A stretch of DNA of 64,000 nt from Rhodococcus pseudokoreensis (GCF_017068395.1 NZ_CP070619.1:2542001-2606000); one strand, 5' to 3'; shown: positions 51,668 through 62,770, numbered from the stretch's first letter. Notes: a model not told the origin generated them from the letters alone. Numbers and translations are program-made.

Positions 51668-52876
51668 ATGCCGACCCTTGCACCCGAAGCACCACCGACC
51701 TCTCGACCCGCGCTGCGTCGTGGCGCCGCCTTCACGCTCGTCGCGGTCGTGATCGCGACCCTGCTCGGCGCGTCCGCCGCCCCGACACCGCTGTACGAGC
51801 TGTACCAGTCGAACTGGGGCTTCTCCTCGCTGCAGTCGACGCTCGTCTTCGGCATCTACGCCCTGAGCCTGCTGCTGGCGCTGCTCACCGTGGGATCGCT
51901 GTCGGACTACGTCGGCCGCCGCCCCGTGCTGATCACGGCGCTCGCGTTCGAGGCGGTCTCGATGATCATGTTCGCAACCGCCGAAGGCATCGGACTCCTG
52001 CTGCTCGCCCGGGTGGTGCAGGGTTTCGCGACCGGCGCCGCGATCAGCGCCCTCGGTTCCACCCTCCTCGACCTCGAACGTGCACCAGGACGCGGCGCCA
52101 CCGTCAACAGCATCGCGCCCACCGCCGGTCTCGCACTGGGCGCCATCGGATCGAGCCTGATCAGCGAACATCTTCCCCGGCCCACCAGCACCGTGTTCCT
52201 GGTGCTCCTCGCGCTGTTCGTGATCGAGATCCTCGGCATCTGGGCCGCACCCGAGACGGCGGTCCGGCAGAAGGGTGCGCTGGCGTCGATGCGGCCGGCG
52301 CTCGCGGTCCCGTCCACCGCGCGGAGAATGCTCGTCGCCACGGGACCCTGCCTGATCGCCGTGTGGGCGCTGGGCGGCTTCTACCTGTCGCTCGGACCGT
52401 CACTCGCCCGCAACGCCCTCGACGTGCACACGTCGCTGATCGGCGCAATCATGGTCGCGACGCTCACCGGGACCGGCGCACTCGCGGTGTTCCTGCTGCG
52501 CAACGTCGCGGCGCGGCGCGTCCTGGTCGTCGGAGCGTCGGCCCTCGTCGCCGGTGTCGCCGTCACCCTCGTCGGTGCCGAAACATCCTCGGCACCCTTG
52601 ATTCTCGCGGGAACCGCGGTCGCGGGCATCGGATTCGGCGCCGGCTTCCAGGGCACCATCCGCACCGTCATGCCGCTCGCCGAACCGCACGAGCGGGCGG
52701 GACTGCTGTCGAGCATCTACGTGATCGCCTACCTCGCCAACAGCGTTCCCGCGCTGGTCGCCGGATACCTCGTCGGGCAGGTCGGGCTCGTCGACACCAC
52801 CCGCATCTACGGCGGACTCGTCATCGTCCTCGCCGCGGCGGCCCTCGTGCGCCGTGCACCCGTGAGTACTTCTTAA
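51668..52876 (+). CDS. MFS exporter
   Basis: 402 residues from ATG 51668. Twelve hydrophobic segments; the MFS loop motif between helices 2 and 3 is 'GSLSDYVGRRPVLITA', and helix 5 carries 'GATVNSIAPTAGLALG', a motif C-like glycine pattern of antiporters. It is most likely a proton-driven drug or metabolite exporter repressed by the divergent TetR. The last residues 'PVSTS' and the TAA stop are encoded by the left arm of palindrome copy 3, so the element has either extended or cut the original C-terminus. Confidence 0.88.
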   Translation: MPTLAPEAPPTSRPALRRGAAFTLVAVVIATLLGASAAPTPLYELYQSNWGFSSLQSTLVFGIYALSLLLALLTVGSLSDYVGRRPVLITALAFEAVSMIMFATAEGIGLLLLARVVQGFATGAAISALGSTLLDLERAPGRGATVNSIAPTAGLALGAIGSSLISEHLPRPTSTVFLVLLALFVIEILGIWAAPETAVRQKGALASMRPALAVPSTARRMLVATGPCLIAVWALGGFYLSLGPSLARNALDVHTSLIGAIMVATLTGTGALAVFLLRNVAARRVLVVGASALVAGVAVTLVGAETSSAPLILAGTAVAGIGFGAGFQGTIRTVMPLAEPHERAGLLSSIYVIAYLANSVPALVAGYLVGQVGLVDTTRIYGGLVIVLAAAALVRRAPVSTS

Positions 52877-52904
52877 CCGCCCGCGGTTAACAAGTACTCA
52901 CGGG
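52859..52904. repeat. 46-bp dispersed palindrome, copy 3
   Basis: Arms 52859-52880 and 52883-52904 with CC centre; one mismatch (G to C at 52872) against copies 1 and 2. The left arm contains the TAA stop of the MFS gene (52874-52876) and the right arm the TGA of the photolyase gene (52900-52898, minus strand). It is thus the only DNA between two convergent genes. Confidence 0.9.
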
Positions 52905-54238
52905 GTCTTGATCTCGCCGTACCTCGCCAGGGCCTCCTGGCGTTCGTGGGCGTGGTCGACGATCGGCGGCGGATACTCTTCGGGGCGGCCGTCTTTCAGG
53001 GCGTGGACGGCCTTCCCGGAGATGCCGCGCAGTTCGGGCACCCACCGCCGCACGTATTCGCCGTCGGGGTCGAACTTCTCCCCCTGCGTCGTCGGGTTGA
53101 ACACCCGGAAGTACGGCGACGCGTCCGTCCCGGATCCCGCCGTCCACTGCCAGCCGTGCTGGTTGTTCGCCAGGTCGCCGTCGACGAGTTGGTTCATGAA
53201 GTAGCGGGCGCCCCGCCACCACGGCAGGTGCAGATCCTTGACGAAGAACGACGCGACGATCATCCGCACCCGGTTGTGCATCCAGCCTTCGGCTTTCAGC
53301 TGGCGCATCCCGGCATCGACGATCGGGAATCCCGTCCGGCCCTCGCACCACGCCGTGTACGCCTCCTCGGCGTCGGGCCCGCTGTCGTAGCGGATGTGGT
53401 CGAAGCGGCGGTCGTAGTTTCCCCGTGCGCTGTCGGGGCGCTGGAAGAGGATGTCGGCGTAGAAGTCCCGCCACGCGAGCTGCCGCCGGTACTGCTCGGC
53501 GCTCTTGCTGCGGCGGCGGGCGAGATCGCGGAGCATCGTCCGCGGATGAATGTTGCCGTACTTCAGGTACACCGACATCCGGCTGGTCGCGTCGAGCCCG
53601 GGACGATCCCGCGCGTCCTCGTACCCGGCGAGGTCGTCCTCGCAGAACTCCGCCCACCGTTCCAGCGCCGCCGCCTCCCCCGCGGCGTACCCGTCGGATT
53701 CGGGTTCCGGGATCTGCACCCGCCGCGTCTTCACGTCGTCCGGGTCCATCCACTCCACCGTCGCGGGCCCGGTGTCGATCGGCGCGCGCCACCCGTGGTC
53801 GAGCCACTGCCGGAAGTACGGGGTGAACACGCGGTACGGTTCCCCGTCCGCCTTCGTCACGCGGCCGGGCGCCACGGCATACGGCGAACCGGTGGCCACC
53901 AGATCGACGTGCTCGGCGACGGCGGCATCCCGCTCGCGACCGTAGGGTCCGTAGTCGGCGCTGACGTGCACCTCTTCGGCCGCGACCTTCTTCGCCACCC
54001 GCGGAACCACCTCGACGGGATCGCCCTTCACCACCAGCAACCGGCCGCCGAGGCTGTCGTCCAGCGCCGCGAGGCTGCGGAACAGGAAGTCCCGGCGAGC
54101 ACCGCCCGACGTCTTCAGCAGGCGATCGTCGAGGACGAACAGGCCGAGCGCACGCGCACCCGACTCGGCGACCGTGTGGAGCGTCGGCAGGTCGCCGAGC
54201 CGGAGGTCGCGGCGGAACCAGACGAGTGCGGTGTCCAT
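52898..54238 (-). CDS. phrB: Deoxyribodipyrimidine photolyase
   Basis: 446 residues from ATG 54238. The N-terminal photolyase domain begins 'ALVWFRRDLRLGDLPTL'. The FAD-binding domain shows 'SRMSVYLKYGNIHPRTML', 'QLAWRDFYADILF', 'FPIVDAGMRQLKAEGWMHNR', read in parts, and 'NNQHGWQWTAGSGTDASPYF' with the Trp and Asn residues for electron transfer and flavin contact. It repairs cyclobutane pyrimidine dimers with light; a cryptochrome role is less likely given the length and motifs. The last codon pair and TGA lie in palindrome copy 3. Confidence 0.92.
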   Translation of the reverse strand: MDTALVWFRRDLRLGDLPTLHTVAESGARALGLFVLDDRLLKTSGGARRDFLFRSLAALDDSLGGRLLVVKGDPVEVVPRVAKKVAAEEVHVSADYGPYGRERDAAVAEHVDLVATGSPYAVAPGRVTKADGEPYRVFTPYFRQWLDHGWRAPIDTGPATVEWMDPDDVKTRRVQIPEPESDGYAAGEAAALERWAEFCEDDLAGYEDARDRPGLDATSRMSVYLKYGNIHPRTMLRDLARRRSKSAEQYRRQLAWRDFYADILFQRPDSARGNYDRRFDHIRYDSGPDAEEAYTAWCEGRTGFPIVDAGMRQLKAEGWMHNRVRMIVASFFVKDLHLPWWRGARYFMNQLVDGDLANNQHGWQWTAGSGTDASPYFRVFNPTTQGEKFDPDGEYVRRWVPELRGISGKAVHALKDGRPEEYPPPIVDHAHERQEALARYGEIKTP

Positions 54239-54267
54239 GTCTGCCACGGTAACGAAATGCGGGCCGC

Positions 54268-55185
54268 TCAGTTGGTGGAGCGAGCCGAAGACAGCACCGA
54301 CAGGTACGGGGCGTCGATGTCGTAGTGCGTGAACGCCGACAGCGCCGCGCGGGCGAACGTCCGCTGCACCGCCCACTGCCTGCCGGGCTTGGTCCGCGCG
54401 GTGATCCGCAGCGTGACCGATTCCGCGGTCACCGAGTTGACGCCCAGCAGTTCCGGGGGTTCGAGCACGTCCGCCGCGATCGCGTCACCCTTGGCCGCCT
54501 CGGTGACGGCCTCCAGCGCCACCTCGCACGCCCGTTGCACGTTGGCGGCGTGCGCGATCGGCAGATCGACCACCGCGACCGCGTACCCCTGGCTCATGTT
54601 GCCGACCCGCACGATCTCACCGTTGCGGCAGTACCAGAGGGTGCCGTTGACGTCGCGGATCGTGGTGACCCGCAGGCCCACCGTCTCGACCGTTCCCACG
54701 GCCTCGCCGAGGTCGACGACGTCGCCGACCCCGTACTGGTCCTCGAGCAGCATGAAGATGCCCGACAGGAAGTCCCGGACGAGATTCTGCGCACCGAAAC
54801 CGAGTGCGACACCGATCACACCGGCGGACGCGATGAACGGCGCGACGTTGACGCCGAGGACGGCGAGCACCTGCAGCACCATCCAGACGAGCACCACGAT
54901 CGACACCGTCGACTTGAGCACCGACCCGATCGTCCGGGCGCGTTGCGCGCGACGCTCGTTGACCATCGCCTCCTTGACGCCGCGCGGGGCGCGTTCCCGC
55001 AGGGGACGGAGCATGGCCGGTTTGTCCGAGGGCTCCCGGGGCCGCGTCATCCGGTCGATCATCCGGTGCAACGCGAAACGCAGCACGAGCGCCAGAACGA
55101 TGTAGGCCGCGATCTCGGCCGGCCGGTGAATCAGCCAGTCACGGTTGGTTTCGGTCAGTTCGAAGGCCTGCAGCGAAGGAAACAT
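54268..55185 (-). CDS. MscS-family mechanosensitive channel
   Basis: 305 residues from ATG 55185. Helices at about 26-44 and 95-117, then the pore-lining helix 3 '[21 protein letters not shown]' with the Gly/Ala packing of MscS, and the beta domain '[19 protein letters not shown]' and '[20 protein letters not shown]'. The C-terminal alpha/beta domain is complete. It opens on membrane tension to release solutes after osmotic downshock. It is divergent from prrA, with 82 bases between the starts, and follows photolyase by 29 bases on the same strand. Confidence 0.9.
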   Translation of the reverse strand: MFPSLQAFELTETNRDWLIHRPAEIAAYIVLALVLRFALHRMIDRMTRPREPSDKPAMLRPLRERAPRGVKEAMVNERRAQRARTIGSVLKSTVSIVVLVWMVLQVLAVLGVNVAPFIASAGVIGVALGFGAQNLVRDFLSGIFMLLEDQYGVGDVVDLGEAVGTVETVGLRVTTIRDVNGTLWYCRNGEIVRVGNMSQGYAVAVVDLPIAHAANVQRACEVALEAVTEAAKGDAIAADVLEPPELLGVNSVTAESVTLRITARTKPGRQWAVQRTFARAALSAFTHYDIDAPYLSVLSSARSTN

Positions 55186-55267
55186 CCCCAACGAGTGTAC
55201 GGACGAGACACGCTCCGACAACTGCCATCCGCACGCTCCGCCGGTCGCGCCACGGCACAATGCAGGG

Positions 55268-55984
55268 GTGACCGTCACAGACTCAGCCAGTGTCCTCGTG
55301 GTCGACGACGACGAGGACGTGCGGACGTCCCTCGAACGCGGCCTGCGCCTGTCCGGATTCACCGTCCTCACGGCCGTCGACGGCGCCGACGCACTGCGGG
55401 TGGTCAGCGAACAACGCCCGGACGCGATGGTGCTCGACATGAACATGCCGGTCATCGACGGCACCGGTGTGGTGACCGCGTTGCGCGCCATGAGCAACGA
55501 CATCCCGATCTGTGTGCTCAGCGCCCGCGACACCGTCGACGACCGCATCTCCGGCCTGGAGTCGGGCGCCGACGATTACCTGGTCAAGCCGTTCGTCCTC
55601 GCCGAACTGATCGCGCGGATCCGGGCGATGCTGCGGCGGCACGGAACGACGACCGCCGCGCCCGCCGATTCGCCCGCGACCCCGCCGATCCGGATCGGTG
55701 CGCTCGAGATCCGCGTGTCCGCACGCCGCGTCTTCATGGCGGGCGAGGAGGTGACGCTGACCAAGCGGGAATTCGAACTGCTCGAGGTCCTCGCCCGCAA
55801 CGTCGGCATCGTGCTCAGCCGGGAGCGACTCCTCGAATTGGTGTGGGGATACGACTTCGTCGCCGACACCAACGTGGTCGACGTGTTCGTCGGCTACCTA
55901 CGGCGCAAGTTCGAGGTCGGTGGTCAGCCGCGGATCCTGCACACGGTCCGCGGAGTGGGGTTCGTGCTGCGGGAACCGTCGTGA
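55268..55984 (+). CDS. prrA: Response regulator PrrA
   Basis: 238 residues from GTG 55268 (mycobacterial PrrA has 236). Receiver domain: acidic cluster D13-D15, phospho-acceptor D57 in '[12 protein letters not shown]', S85 and K107 in 'YLVKPF'. The C-terminal winged helix of the OmpR class ends with '[15 protein letters not shown]'. The start has no good ribosome-binding site, so the transcript may be leaderless or nearly so. The histidine kinase gene overlaps its stop (GTGA). PrrA is essential in M. tuberculosis and tied to respiration and nitrogen adaptation; targets here are unknown. Confidence 0.92.
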   Translation: MTVTDSASVLVVDDDEDVRTSLERGLRLSGFTVLTAVDGADALRVVSEQRPDAMVLDMNMPVIDGTGVVTALRAMSNDIPICVLSARDTVDDRISGLESGADDYLVKPFVLAELIARIRAMLRRHGTTTAAPADSPATPPIRIGALEIRVSARRVFMAGEEVTLTKREFELLEVLARNVGIVLSRERLLELVWGYDFVADTNVVDVFVGYLRRKFEVGGQPRILHTVRGVGFVLREPS

Positions 55985-57321
55985 AACGGTCGTTCTCCCT
56001 CCGGACCCGCGTGGCCGCCGCGACGGCGCTGGGGGCGACGATCATCGTCGTCGCGCTCGGCATCCTGGTGTCGCTGGCGATCAACCGCAACAACCTGTCG
56101 CAACTCGACCGGCGGCTGGAGACGGCGTCCGACGTCCTCGTTCCCAATGCGGCCACCGCCGGGCTGTTCCTCGGCGCGCTGGGCGACAAGGGTGCGTTCG
56201 CCATCACGATCCGCTCCGCCGACGGCAACACCGTGCTCGTCAGCACCCCCACCCAGCTGCCCGAACTCGACCCCGGCAGGCAGACCGTCGAGGTGGGCGA
56301 CACCTTATACCGGGCCTACACCGCGACCGTTCCTCTCCTCGGCACCCGGATCTCCCTGGCCGTGCCCTACGCCGAGGCGCAGGACGTGACGTCCGAGCAG
56401 CAACGGCAGGTGGCCCTCGTGGGGGTCCTCGCCGTCGCCGCCGCCAGCGGCCTCGGGTGGCTGTTCGGTGGTCGCGCGGTGCGGCCTCTCGTCGACCTGA
56501 CCGGCCGCATCGTGCGGCGCGAACCGAAGCTGACACCCACGTCCTCGGGAGTGCGGGAGGCCGACGAACTGGCCTCCGCCGCGGAGTCGATGCTGCGCGA
56601 CGTCGCCGAGGCGCAGGACGCGACGACCGCCGCCCTCGCGACCGCCCGCGACTTCGCCGCCGTGTCCGCGCACGAACTCCGCACACCGCTCACCGCGATG
56701 CGCACCGACCTCGAGGTCCTCACCACCCACGACCTGACGCAGCCGCAGCAGAACGAGATCCTGCGCGACCTCGCCCGGGCGCAGGGGCGGGTGGAGTCGA
56801 CGCTGTCCGACCTCGAGCGCCTCGCCCGCGGCGAATTGTCCACCGACAAGGACTTCGTGGACTGCGACCTCGTCGACATCAGCGACCTCGCCGCGGAGGA
56901 GGCGATGCGTCACAATCCGGGCCTGCAGGTGACCGTCGACGCGGCCCCGGTGACGGTCCGCGGCATGCCCGGCGGTTTGCGCCTCACTCTGGACAACGCC
57001 ATCAAGAACGCGGTCCGGCACGGCGGCGCCACCGCGGTGACGATCACACTGCGAGCGGCCGACGGCATCACCACCGTCGTCGTCGACGACAACGGTTCCG
57101 GGGTGCCCGAGGCCGAGCGGGCCGTGGTGTTCGAACGGTTCCACCGTGGTTCCAACGCGACGAAGAGCGGATCGGGCCTCGGCCTCGCGCTCGTCGCCCA
57201 GCAGGCGGCAATTCACAACGGCACCGCACGTTTCGAGGTCAGCCCACTCGGCGGCGCACGGCTCGTCGTGGAATTGCACACCGACACGACCCGGAAAGCG
57301 GAAAGCCCCGCCTCACCCTGA
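55981..57321 (+). CDS. prrB: Sensor histidine kinase PrrB
   Basis: 446 residues from GTG 55981, the length I recall for mycobacterial PrrB. First helix at about 13-33, an extracytoplasmic domain of about 110 residues with '[18 protein letters not shown]', second helix near 141-160, HAMP ('[20 protein letters not shown]'), phospho-acceptor H231 in '[12 protein letters not shown]', N box '[13 protein letters not shown]', and '[20 protein letters not shown]' with '[16 protein letters not shown]' as G boxes. It phosphorylates PrrA. The stop codon is inside the loop of a terminator hairpin. Confidence 0.92.
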   Translation: MKRSFSLRTRVAAATALGATIIVVALGILVSLAINRNNLSQLDRRLETASDVLVPNAATAGLFLGALGDKGAFAITIRSADGNTVLVSTPTQLPELDPGRQTVEVGDTLYRAYTATVPLLGTRISLAVPYAEAQDVTSEQQRQVALVGVLAVAAASGLGWLFGGRAVRPLVDLTGRIVRREPKLTPTSSGVREADELASAAESMLRDVAEAQDATTAALATARDFAAVSAHELRTPLTAMRTDLEVLTTHDLTQPQQNEILRDLARAQGRVESTLSDLERLARGELSTDKDFVDCDLVDISDLAAEEAMRHNPGLQVTVDAAPVTVRGMPGGLRLTLDNAIKNAVRHGGATAVTITLRAADGITTVVVDDNGSGVPEAERAVVFERFHRGSNATKSGSGLGLALVAQQAAIHNGTARFEVSPLGGARLVVELHTDTTRKAESPASP

Positions 57322-57337
57322 GGTGATGCGGGGCCTT
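57302..57337. terminator. Terminator hairpin at the end of prrB
   Basis: AAAGCCCCGC (57302-57311) pairs with GCGGGGCCTT (57328-57337) with one mismatch, and an inner TCACC/GGTGA stem closes a CTGA loop. The loop contains the prrB stop codon TGA (57319-57321). It also lies 13 bases beyond the convergent FKBP gene's stop, so it may serve both. Confidence 0.7.
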
Positions 57338-57350
57338 CGGACCGTGGAGA

Positions 57351-57713
57351 CTATTCCTTCACGTCCAGCAGGTCGATCATGAACACCAGCGTCTTGCCGG
57401 ACAGCTGGTGTCCGGCGCCGGCGGGACCGTAGGCGAGCTCCGGCGGGATGGTGAGCTGACGGCGTCCGCCCACCTTCATGCCGGGGATGCCGTCCTGCCA
57501 GCCCTTGATGAGGCCGCGCAGCGGGAACTGGATGGACTCGCCGCGGCTCCAGGAGGAGTCGAACTCCTCGCCGGACTCGAACTCGACGCCGACGTAGTGC
57601 ACCTCGACGGTGCCACCGGGGACGGCCTCGGCGCCGTCTCCGACCACCACGTCCTTGACGACCAGGTCGGTCGGGGCGGGTCCCTCTTGGAACTCGATCT
57701 CGGGCTTGGTCAT
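57351..57713 (-). CDS. FKBP-type peptidyl-prolyl cis-trans isomerase
   Basis: 120 residues from ATG 57713. FKBP core: 'GGTVEVHYVGVEFESGEEFDSSW', read from the start of the domain, 'FPLRGLIKGWQDGIPGMKVGGRR', in parts, and 'IPPELAYGPAGAGHQLSGKTLVF'. Active-site residues such as Tyr, Phe, Asp and Trp of the FK506 pocket are present. There is no signal peptide, so it is cytoplasmic; it catalyses proline isomerisation in protein folding. It follows citrate synthase by 47 bases on the same strand, the same neighbour as in many Actinobacteria. Confidence 0.93.
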   Translation of the reverse strand: MTKPEIEFQEGPAPTDLVVKDVVVGDGAEAVPGGTVEVHYVGVEFESGEEFDSSWSRGESIQFPLRGLIKGWQDGIPGMKVGGRRQLTIPPELAYGPAGAGHQLSGKTLVFMIDLLDVKE

Positions 57714-57760
57714 GTGTCCTCCTCGATGAGGGCTCTATGGTTCGGCACAGGCGTTCGCGA

Positions 57761-59056
<1,296 letters not shown>

Positions 59057-59484
59057 GAAGCATCCCTCTCAAGCTCAAACCAATGAGTAACAACTTCATT
59101 CAGGTAGAAACTAGTCCCACTCTGGCGTGCCTGCCGAAGGCGGGTCCGCTCAGGGGCCGTGACGCGGCCTTCCCGCGGGATGTGCGGCGACCTCGCGGAA
59201 GGGTCGGCGAACGGGTTGGCCGAGTGTCCGATTTGCCCGCACGGCGCGGGAGCGGAATCCGTGAGGGCCAGTTGCCGGGGACTGGACTGGCCTCGTTACC
59301 TGCACCGATGCCGAGGGCGGCGGAGAACGCACGCCGTGTCACCCGATGCGGTGAGGGAAGTACAGAGAGTGGCACAAAGACCGTCGGCCGCGACGGAAGA
59401 ATCCCCGCCGGACGTATCGACCGGACCGCGACCGGTGTTACACCGTCTCACCAAGTGGGCACTCGGCGGTCGAAATTCGAACCG
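59057..59484. other. Intergenic region upstream of gltA
   Basis: About 430 bases with no supported gene. The left end is AT-richer (CAATGAGTAACAACTTCATT) and presumably holds the gltA promoter on the minus strand. CCTTCCCGCG...CGCGGAAGG near 59168-59203 can form a loose hairpin. The rest is GC-rich with no repeat, RNA gene or recognisable operator. Short frames here lack coding character. Confidence 0.5.
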
Positions 59485-60447
59485 CTACGACCCCAGCGCC
59501 GACATGCCCCACACACCGGTCCATTGCTGTCCCGGAGCGAGCACCAACTGATCGATGCCGGAGTTGAACGCATCCGGCGGGCACGTCATCGGTTCCAGGG
59601 CCAGCGCCCGGCCGCGGCCAGGGTACGCCTTGCCCGCGTCGGGGTCCGCGACGAACGCCTGCAGCCAGCCGAACTCCCGGGCCGCCCACAGGACCGTTCC
59701 GGTGCCGTCCGGTGCGCGTAATTCGTGCCGCGACCTGCCGTCCACGTCGACGTCCAGTGCGCTGAACGGGGTGTCGAGGGCCACACCCGCCAGCGCGCGG
59801 GGGCTGGTGAAGTCGTATTCGGTGCCCGCGACGGCCTGCGAACCCCCGCTGGGCAGCATGCGCTCGTCGAGCGGCAGCCGGGTGCCTGCGGACAGGCGCA
59901 GCGTGCACTCGTCGAGGGGGACGTCGCCGGCGCGGACGTAGGAGTGGAAACCCATCCCGAACGGCGCCGGGATGGCCCCGGTGTTGGTGGCGGTGTGCGT
60001 CACGGTGAGGCCGTCGTCGCCGAGTGCGTAGTCGACGGTGAGCCGCAGCGGGTACGGCCACCCCTTGTGGAGGCCGACGTCGATCGACAACTCGATGCGG
60101 TCGTCGGCGTGATTTACGACACGCCAGTCCCGGCGACGGACGAATCCGTGGCTCGCGTTGGCGAACCCCGGCTCCGTGATCTCGAGCTGGTGGTCGATGC
60201 CGTCGAAGACGAACCGGCCGTCGCGGATCCGGTTGGGCCACGGCGCGAGGATCAGCCCGGCCGACAGCGGTGGCCGGGTGCCGAGGGCCCACGTCTCGGT
60301 GAGCGCCACAGGCCCGTCCGGACCGTCCCGTTCGAGTAGCCGGAGTCCGGCACCGGTGGCCGCGATACCGGCCCGGTAGCCGCCGCCCCGGATCTCGAAT
60401 CCAGCCGTGGCAGGCCTGTCCGTCTTCGACGACTGCGATTCACCCAT
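59485..60447 (-). CDS. Aldose 1-epimerase family protein
   Basis: 320 residues from ATG 60447. The beta-sandwich galactose mutarotase-like pattern is visible: 'ILAPWPNRIRDGRFVFDG' (N-terminal Arg for sugar binding), 'NASHGFVRRRDWRV' with the first catalytic His, 'GMGFHSYVRAGD' with the second, and 'ALEPMTCPPDAFNSG' with the catalytic Glu. These residues support true mutarotase or related hexose-6-phosphate epimerase activity. It sits on the minus strand, 52 bases downstream of the MFS gene start. Confidence 0.88.
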   Translation of the reverse strand: MGESQSSKTDRPATAGFEIRGGGYRAGIAATGAGLRLLERDGPDGPVALTETWALGTRPPLSAGLILAPWPNRIRDGRFVFDGIDHQLEITEPGFANASHGFVRRRDWRVVNHADDRIELSIDVGLHKGWPYPLRLTVDYALGDDGLTVTHTATNTGAIPAPFGMGFHSYVRAGDVPLDECTLRLSAGTRLPLDERMLPSGGSQAVAGTEYDFTSPRALAGVALDTPFSALDVDVDGRSRHELRAPDGTGTVLWAAREFGWLQAFVADPDAGKAYPGRGRALALEPMTCPPDAFNSGIDQLVLAPGQQWTGVWGMSALGS

Positions 60448-60499
60448 GCATTTCAGTGTGCACGAGATCTGCACGAGATATGTGATGGCGCACAGGAAC

Positions 60500-61786
60500 C
60501 TAGCGCGTGACCTTGTATCGCATCAGTGCCGGGAACGCGAGCGCGGCGATCACCACGCCGATGACGACGAGGACGCCGCCACCCGCTGCGGCGACGCTCG
60601 TTCCGACCGCCGCGGCCGCGGCGCCGTGCAGGACGTCGCCGATCCGCGGACCCCCGGCGACGACGACGATGAAGACGCCCTGGAGTCGTCCGCGCATCTC
60701 GTCCGTGGCGACCTGCTGGAGCATGGTGCTGCGGAACGCGGCGGAGACCATGTCGACGGCGCCGCCGAACGCGAGGAACGCCAGAGCGATCCACAACAGC
60801 GCGGGACTGCCGCCCGGTGAGGCGAGTCCCACGACGACGCCGAAGCCCACCATCGCCAGACCCCACAGCGCGATGCACACGATCACGGCGCGGCCCTGAC
60901 GCCGGACCCTCGGCAGCCAACCGGAGAACACGCCGCCTGCCACCGCGCCGACGGACATCGCCGCGAACAGCAGGCCGAGCGCCACACCGCCGGAGGCCGG
61001 ATCGCCGAACGTGTCGTGCGCGATCTGCGGGAACAACGCCCGCGGCATGCCGAACACCATCGCGATGATGTCGACGACGAACGACGCGAGCAGCACCTTC
61101 TGGGTGGCGAGGTAGGCGAACCCGTCGAACACCTCGCGCAGCCCGGCGCGCCGGGACTCCCCCGTCGGCGGGATGGCCGGCAGCCGGAGGACCGCCCACA
61201 GGGTGGCCAGGAGGGCGATCGAATCGACGAGATACAGCGTGGACAGCCCGACCACCGGGATCATGACCCCGGCGAGCAGCGGTCCGGCGATCGCGCCGAA
61301 CTGCATGACCGTCATGTTGAGCGAGTTGGCCGCGGGCAGCTGTTCCGCCGGGATGAGCCGCGGGATGATCGCGCTGCGGGTCGGCTGGTTGACCGCGAAA
61401 AATGCCTGCTGCAGTCCCAGCAGCACGAGCACCAGCCACACGTTGTTCAGGCCGAGCGCCGCCTGCACCCAGAACAGGACCGCGGTGAGACCAAGGCCGA
61501 CGGTGGTGATGGTGAGCAGTTTCCGCCGGTCCATGACGTCGGCGAGCGCGCCGCCCCACAGTCCGAACACGATCAGCGGTACCAGCGCGAAGACACCGGT
61601 CAGGCCCACGTACGCCGAGTTGCGGGTGATCTCGTACACCTGCTGCGGCACGGCGACGACGCTGAGCTGCCCGCCGATCACCGTCACGATCCCGGCCGCC
61701 CACAGGCGCCGGTAGTCCCGGTTCTGCAGCGGCGCCGTGTCGGCGAGCAGCCGCCGCTTCCTCTTCTCGGTGACGGTGTCGGTCAT
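60500..61786 (-). CDS. MFS transporter, EntS/MFS_3-like
   Basis: 428 residues from ATG 61786, with AAGGGA upstream. Twelve helices; family features are 'NRDYRRLWAAGIVTVIGGQL' at the N-terminus, the loop motif 'GLWGGALADVMDRRKLL', and 'RGRLQGVFIVVVAGGP' before the last helices. It resembles the MFS_3 exporters such as enterobactin exporter EntS and many actinobacterial multidrug exporters. The substrate is unknown. The 3' end precedes the epimerase gene by 52 bases; the pdxH gene lies 42 bases upstream on the same strand. Confidence 0.88.
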   Translation of the reverse strand: MTDTVTEKRKRRLLADTAPLQNRDYRRLWAAGIVTVIGGQLSVVAVPQQVYEITRNSAYVGLTGVFALVPLIVFGLWGGALADVMDRRKLLTITTVGLGLTAVLFWVQAALGLNNVWLVLVLLGLQQAFFAVNQPTRSAIIPRLIPAEQLPAANSLNMTVMQFGAIAGPLLAGVMIPVVGLSTLYLVDSIALLATLWAVLRLPAIPPTGESRRAGLREVFDGFAYLATQKVLLASFVVDIIAMVFGMPRALFPQIAHDTFGDPASGGVALGLLFAAMSVGAVAGGVFSGWLPRVRRQGRAVIVCIALWGLAMVGFGVVVGLASPGGSPALLWIALAFLAFGGAVDMVSAAFRSTMLQQVATDEMRGRLQGVFIVVVAGGPRIGDVLHGAAAAAVGTSVAAAGGGVLVVIGVVIAALAFPALMRYKVTR

Positions 61787-61828
61787 TCTTCCCTTAGCTC
61801 GTTTCCCATGCTCACTATTCCCGGGCGG

Positions 61829-62530
61829 TCACGGCTGCAGCCGCTCCACCGTCCACGAGCCGTCGGCCTGCGACGTCCGGATGCGGTTGTGCATCCGATT
61901 GGCGCGGCCCTGCCAGAACTCCACCACCGCGGGGCGGATCAGGATTCCGCCCCAGTCCGGCCGCACCGGGATGTCGACGTCGACGGGGAACCGCTCGCCC
62001 GCGTGCAGCAGCGCCGCGTCCAGTTCGGCCCGCGACGCGATCGGCCGCGACTGTTCGGACGCCCACGCGCCCAGCCTGGATCCGCGGGGCCTGCTGTGCC
62101 AGTACTCGTCCGTGACCTCGGCACTCACCCGCTCGACGGGGCCGCGGACGGTGATCTGCCGGGCGACGGGCACCCACGTGAACGTCACCGACGCGTAGGG
62201 CACCGCGTCGAGGTGGCGGCCCTTGTCCGATTCGTAGTTGGTGAAGAACAGCACGCCGTCGGCACTCAGCCCCTTGCACAGGACGGTGCGGGTGCACGGA
62301 TGACCGTGCTCGTCGACGGTGCCGAGTGTCATCGCGTTGGGTTCGGGAACCCCGGCCTCCACGGCGTCCTCGAGCCACCGGCGCATCAGGGGAAGCCAGC
62401 CGTCGCTCAGCTGGTCGGCATCCAGATCGGCGTCGTCGTACCGTCCGTCGGCGCCCTGCTGCCCGTAGCCGACGCGCATGGCCGCGAGGTCCTTGTTCAC
62501 CGGTTTCGGCTGTTCTGCATCTGGAGACAC
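61829..62530 (-). CDS. pdxH: Pyridoxamine 5'-phosphate oxidase
   Basis: 233 residues using GTG 62530, giving a 23-residue N-terminus before 'MRVGYG', comparable to mycobacterial PdxH; ATG 62479 is the shorter option. FMN- and PLP-binding signatures are 'PNAMTLGTVDEHGHPCTRTVLCKG', quoted in part, 'FFTNYESDKGRHLDA', 'YWHSRPRGSRLGAWASEQS' and the terminal 'FWQGRANRMHNRIRT' with 'ERLQP'. It oxidises pyridoxamine or pyridoxine 5'-phosphate to PLP with O2. It is divergent from citA with 240 bases between starts. PLP is also the cofactor of SerC, encoded just beyond citA. Confidence 0.92.
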   Translation of the reverse strand: MSPDAEQPKPVNKDLAAMRVGYGQQGADGRYDDADLDADQLSDGWLPLMRRWLEDAVEAGVPEPNAMTLGTVDEHGHPCTRTVLCKGLSADGVLFFTNYESDKGRHLDAVPYASVTFTWVPVARQITVRGPVERVSAEVTDEYWHSRPRGSRLGAWASEQSRPIASRAELDAALLHAGERFPVDVDIPVRPDWGGILIRPAVVEFWQGRANRMHNRIRTSQADGSWTVERLQP

Positions 62531-62770
62531 AGCCGAGAACGCTACTCCCGGGTATGCACTGATCTGCTCTCCGGTGACACCGGCTAAAGTTTTGGGGACC
62601 GAACCCGTCCCCTCGGATTGCAGCCGCGATCGTGCGATGCCCGGGGACGGCAAGTCGATTGCGCGGACGAGGGTGCCTGCCCATCCCGCATGCACGCCCA
62701 GCGCAATTGTCGAACGCCGAGACAGTGCCGCTCTGACCGGGGGCACTCGAACGAGGAGAGTCCACGAGCT
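62531..62770. promoter_or_regulatory. Divergent promoter region of pdxH and citA
   Basis: 240 bases between the two starts. The citA side ends with GAGGAGAG (about 62752) before the ATG at 62771. GCTAAAGTTTTGGGG near 62584 is the only AT-rich stretch, and may carry a -10 element. No operator repeats stand out. Confidence 0.4.

Noticed and set aside
59150..59551. Small genes in the 59057-59484 gap
   Set aside because: Frames in both directions overlap each other, lack ribosome-binding sites and have no family resemblance.
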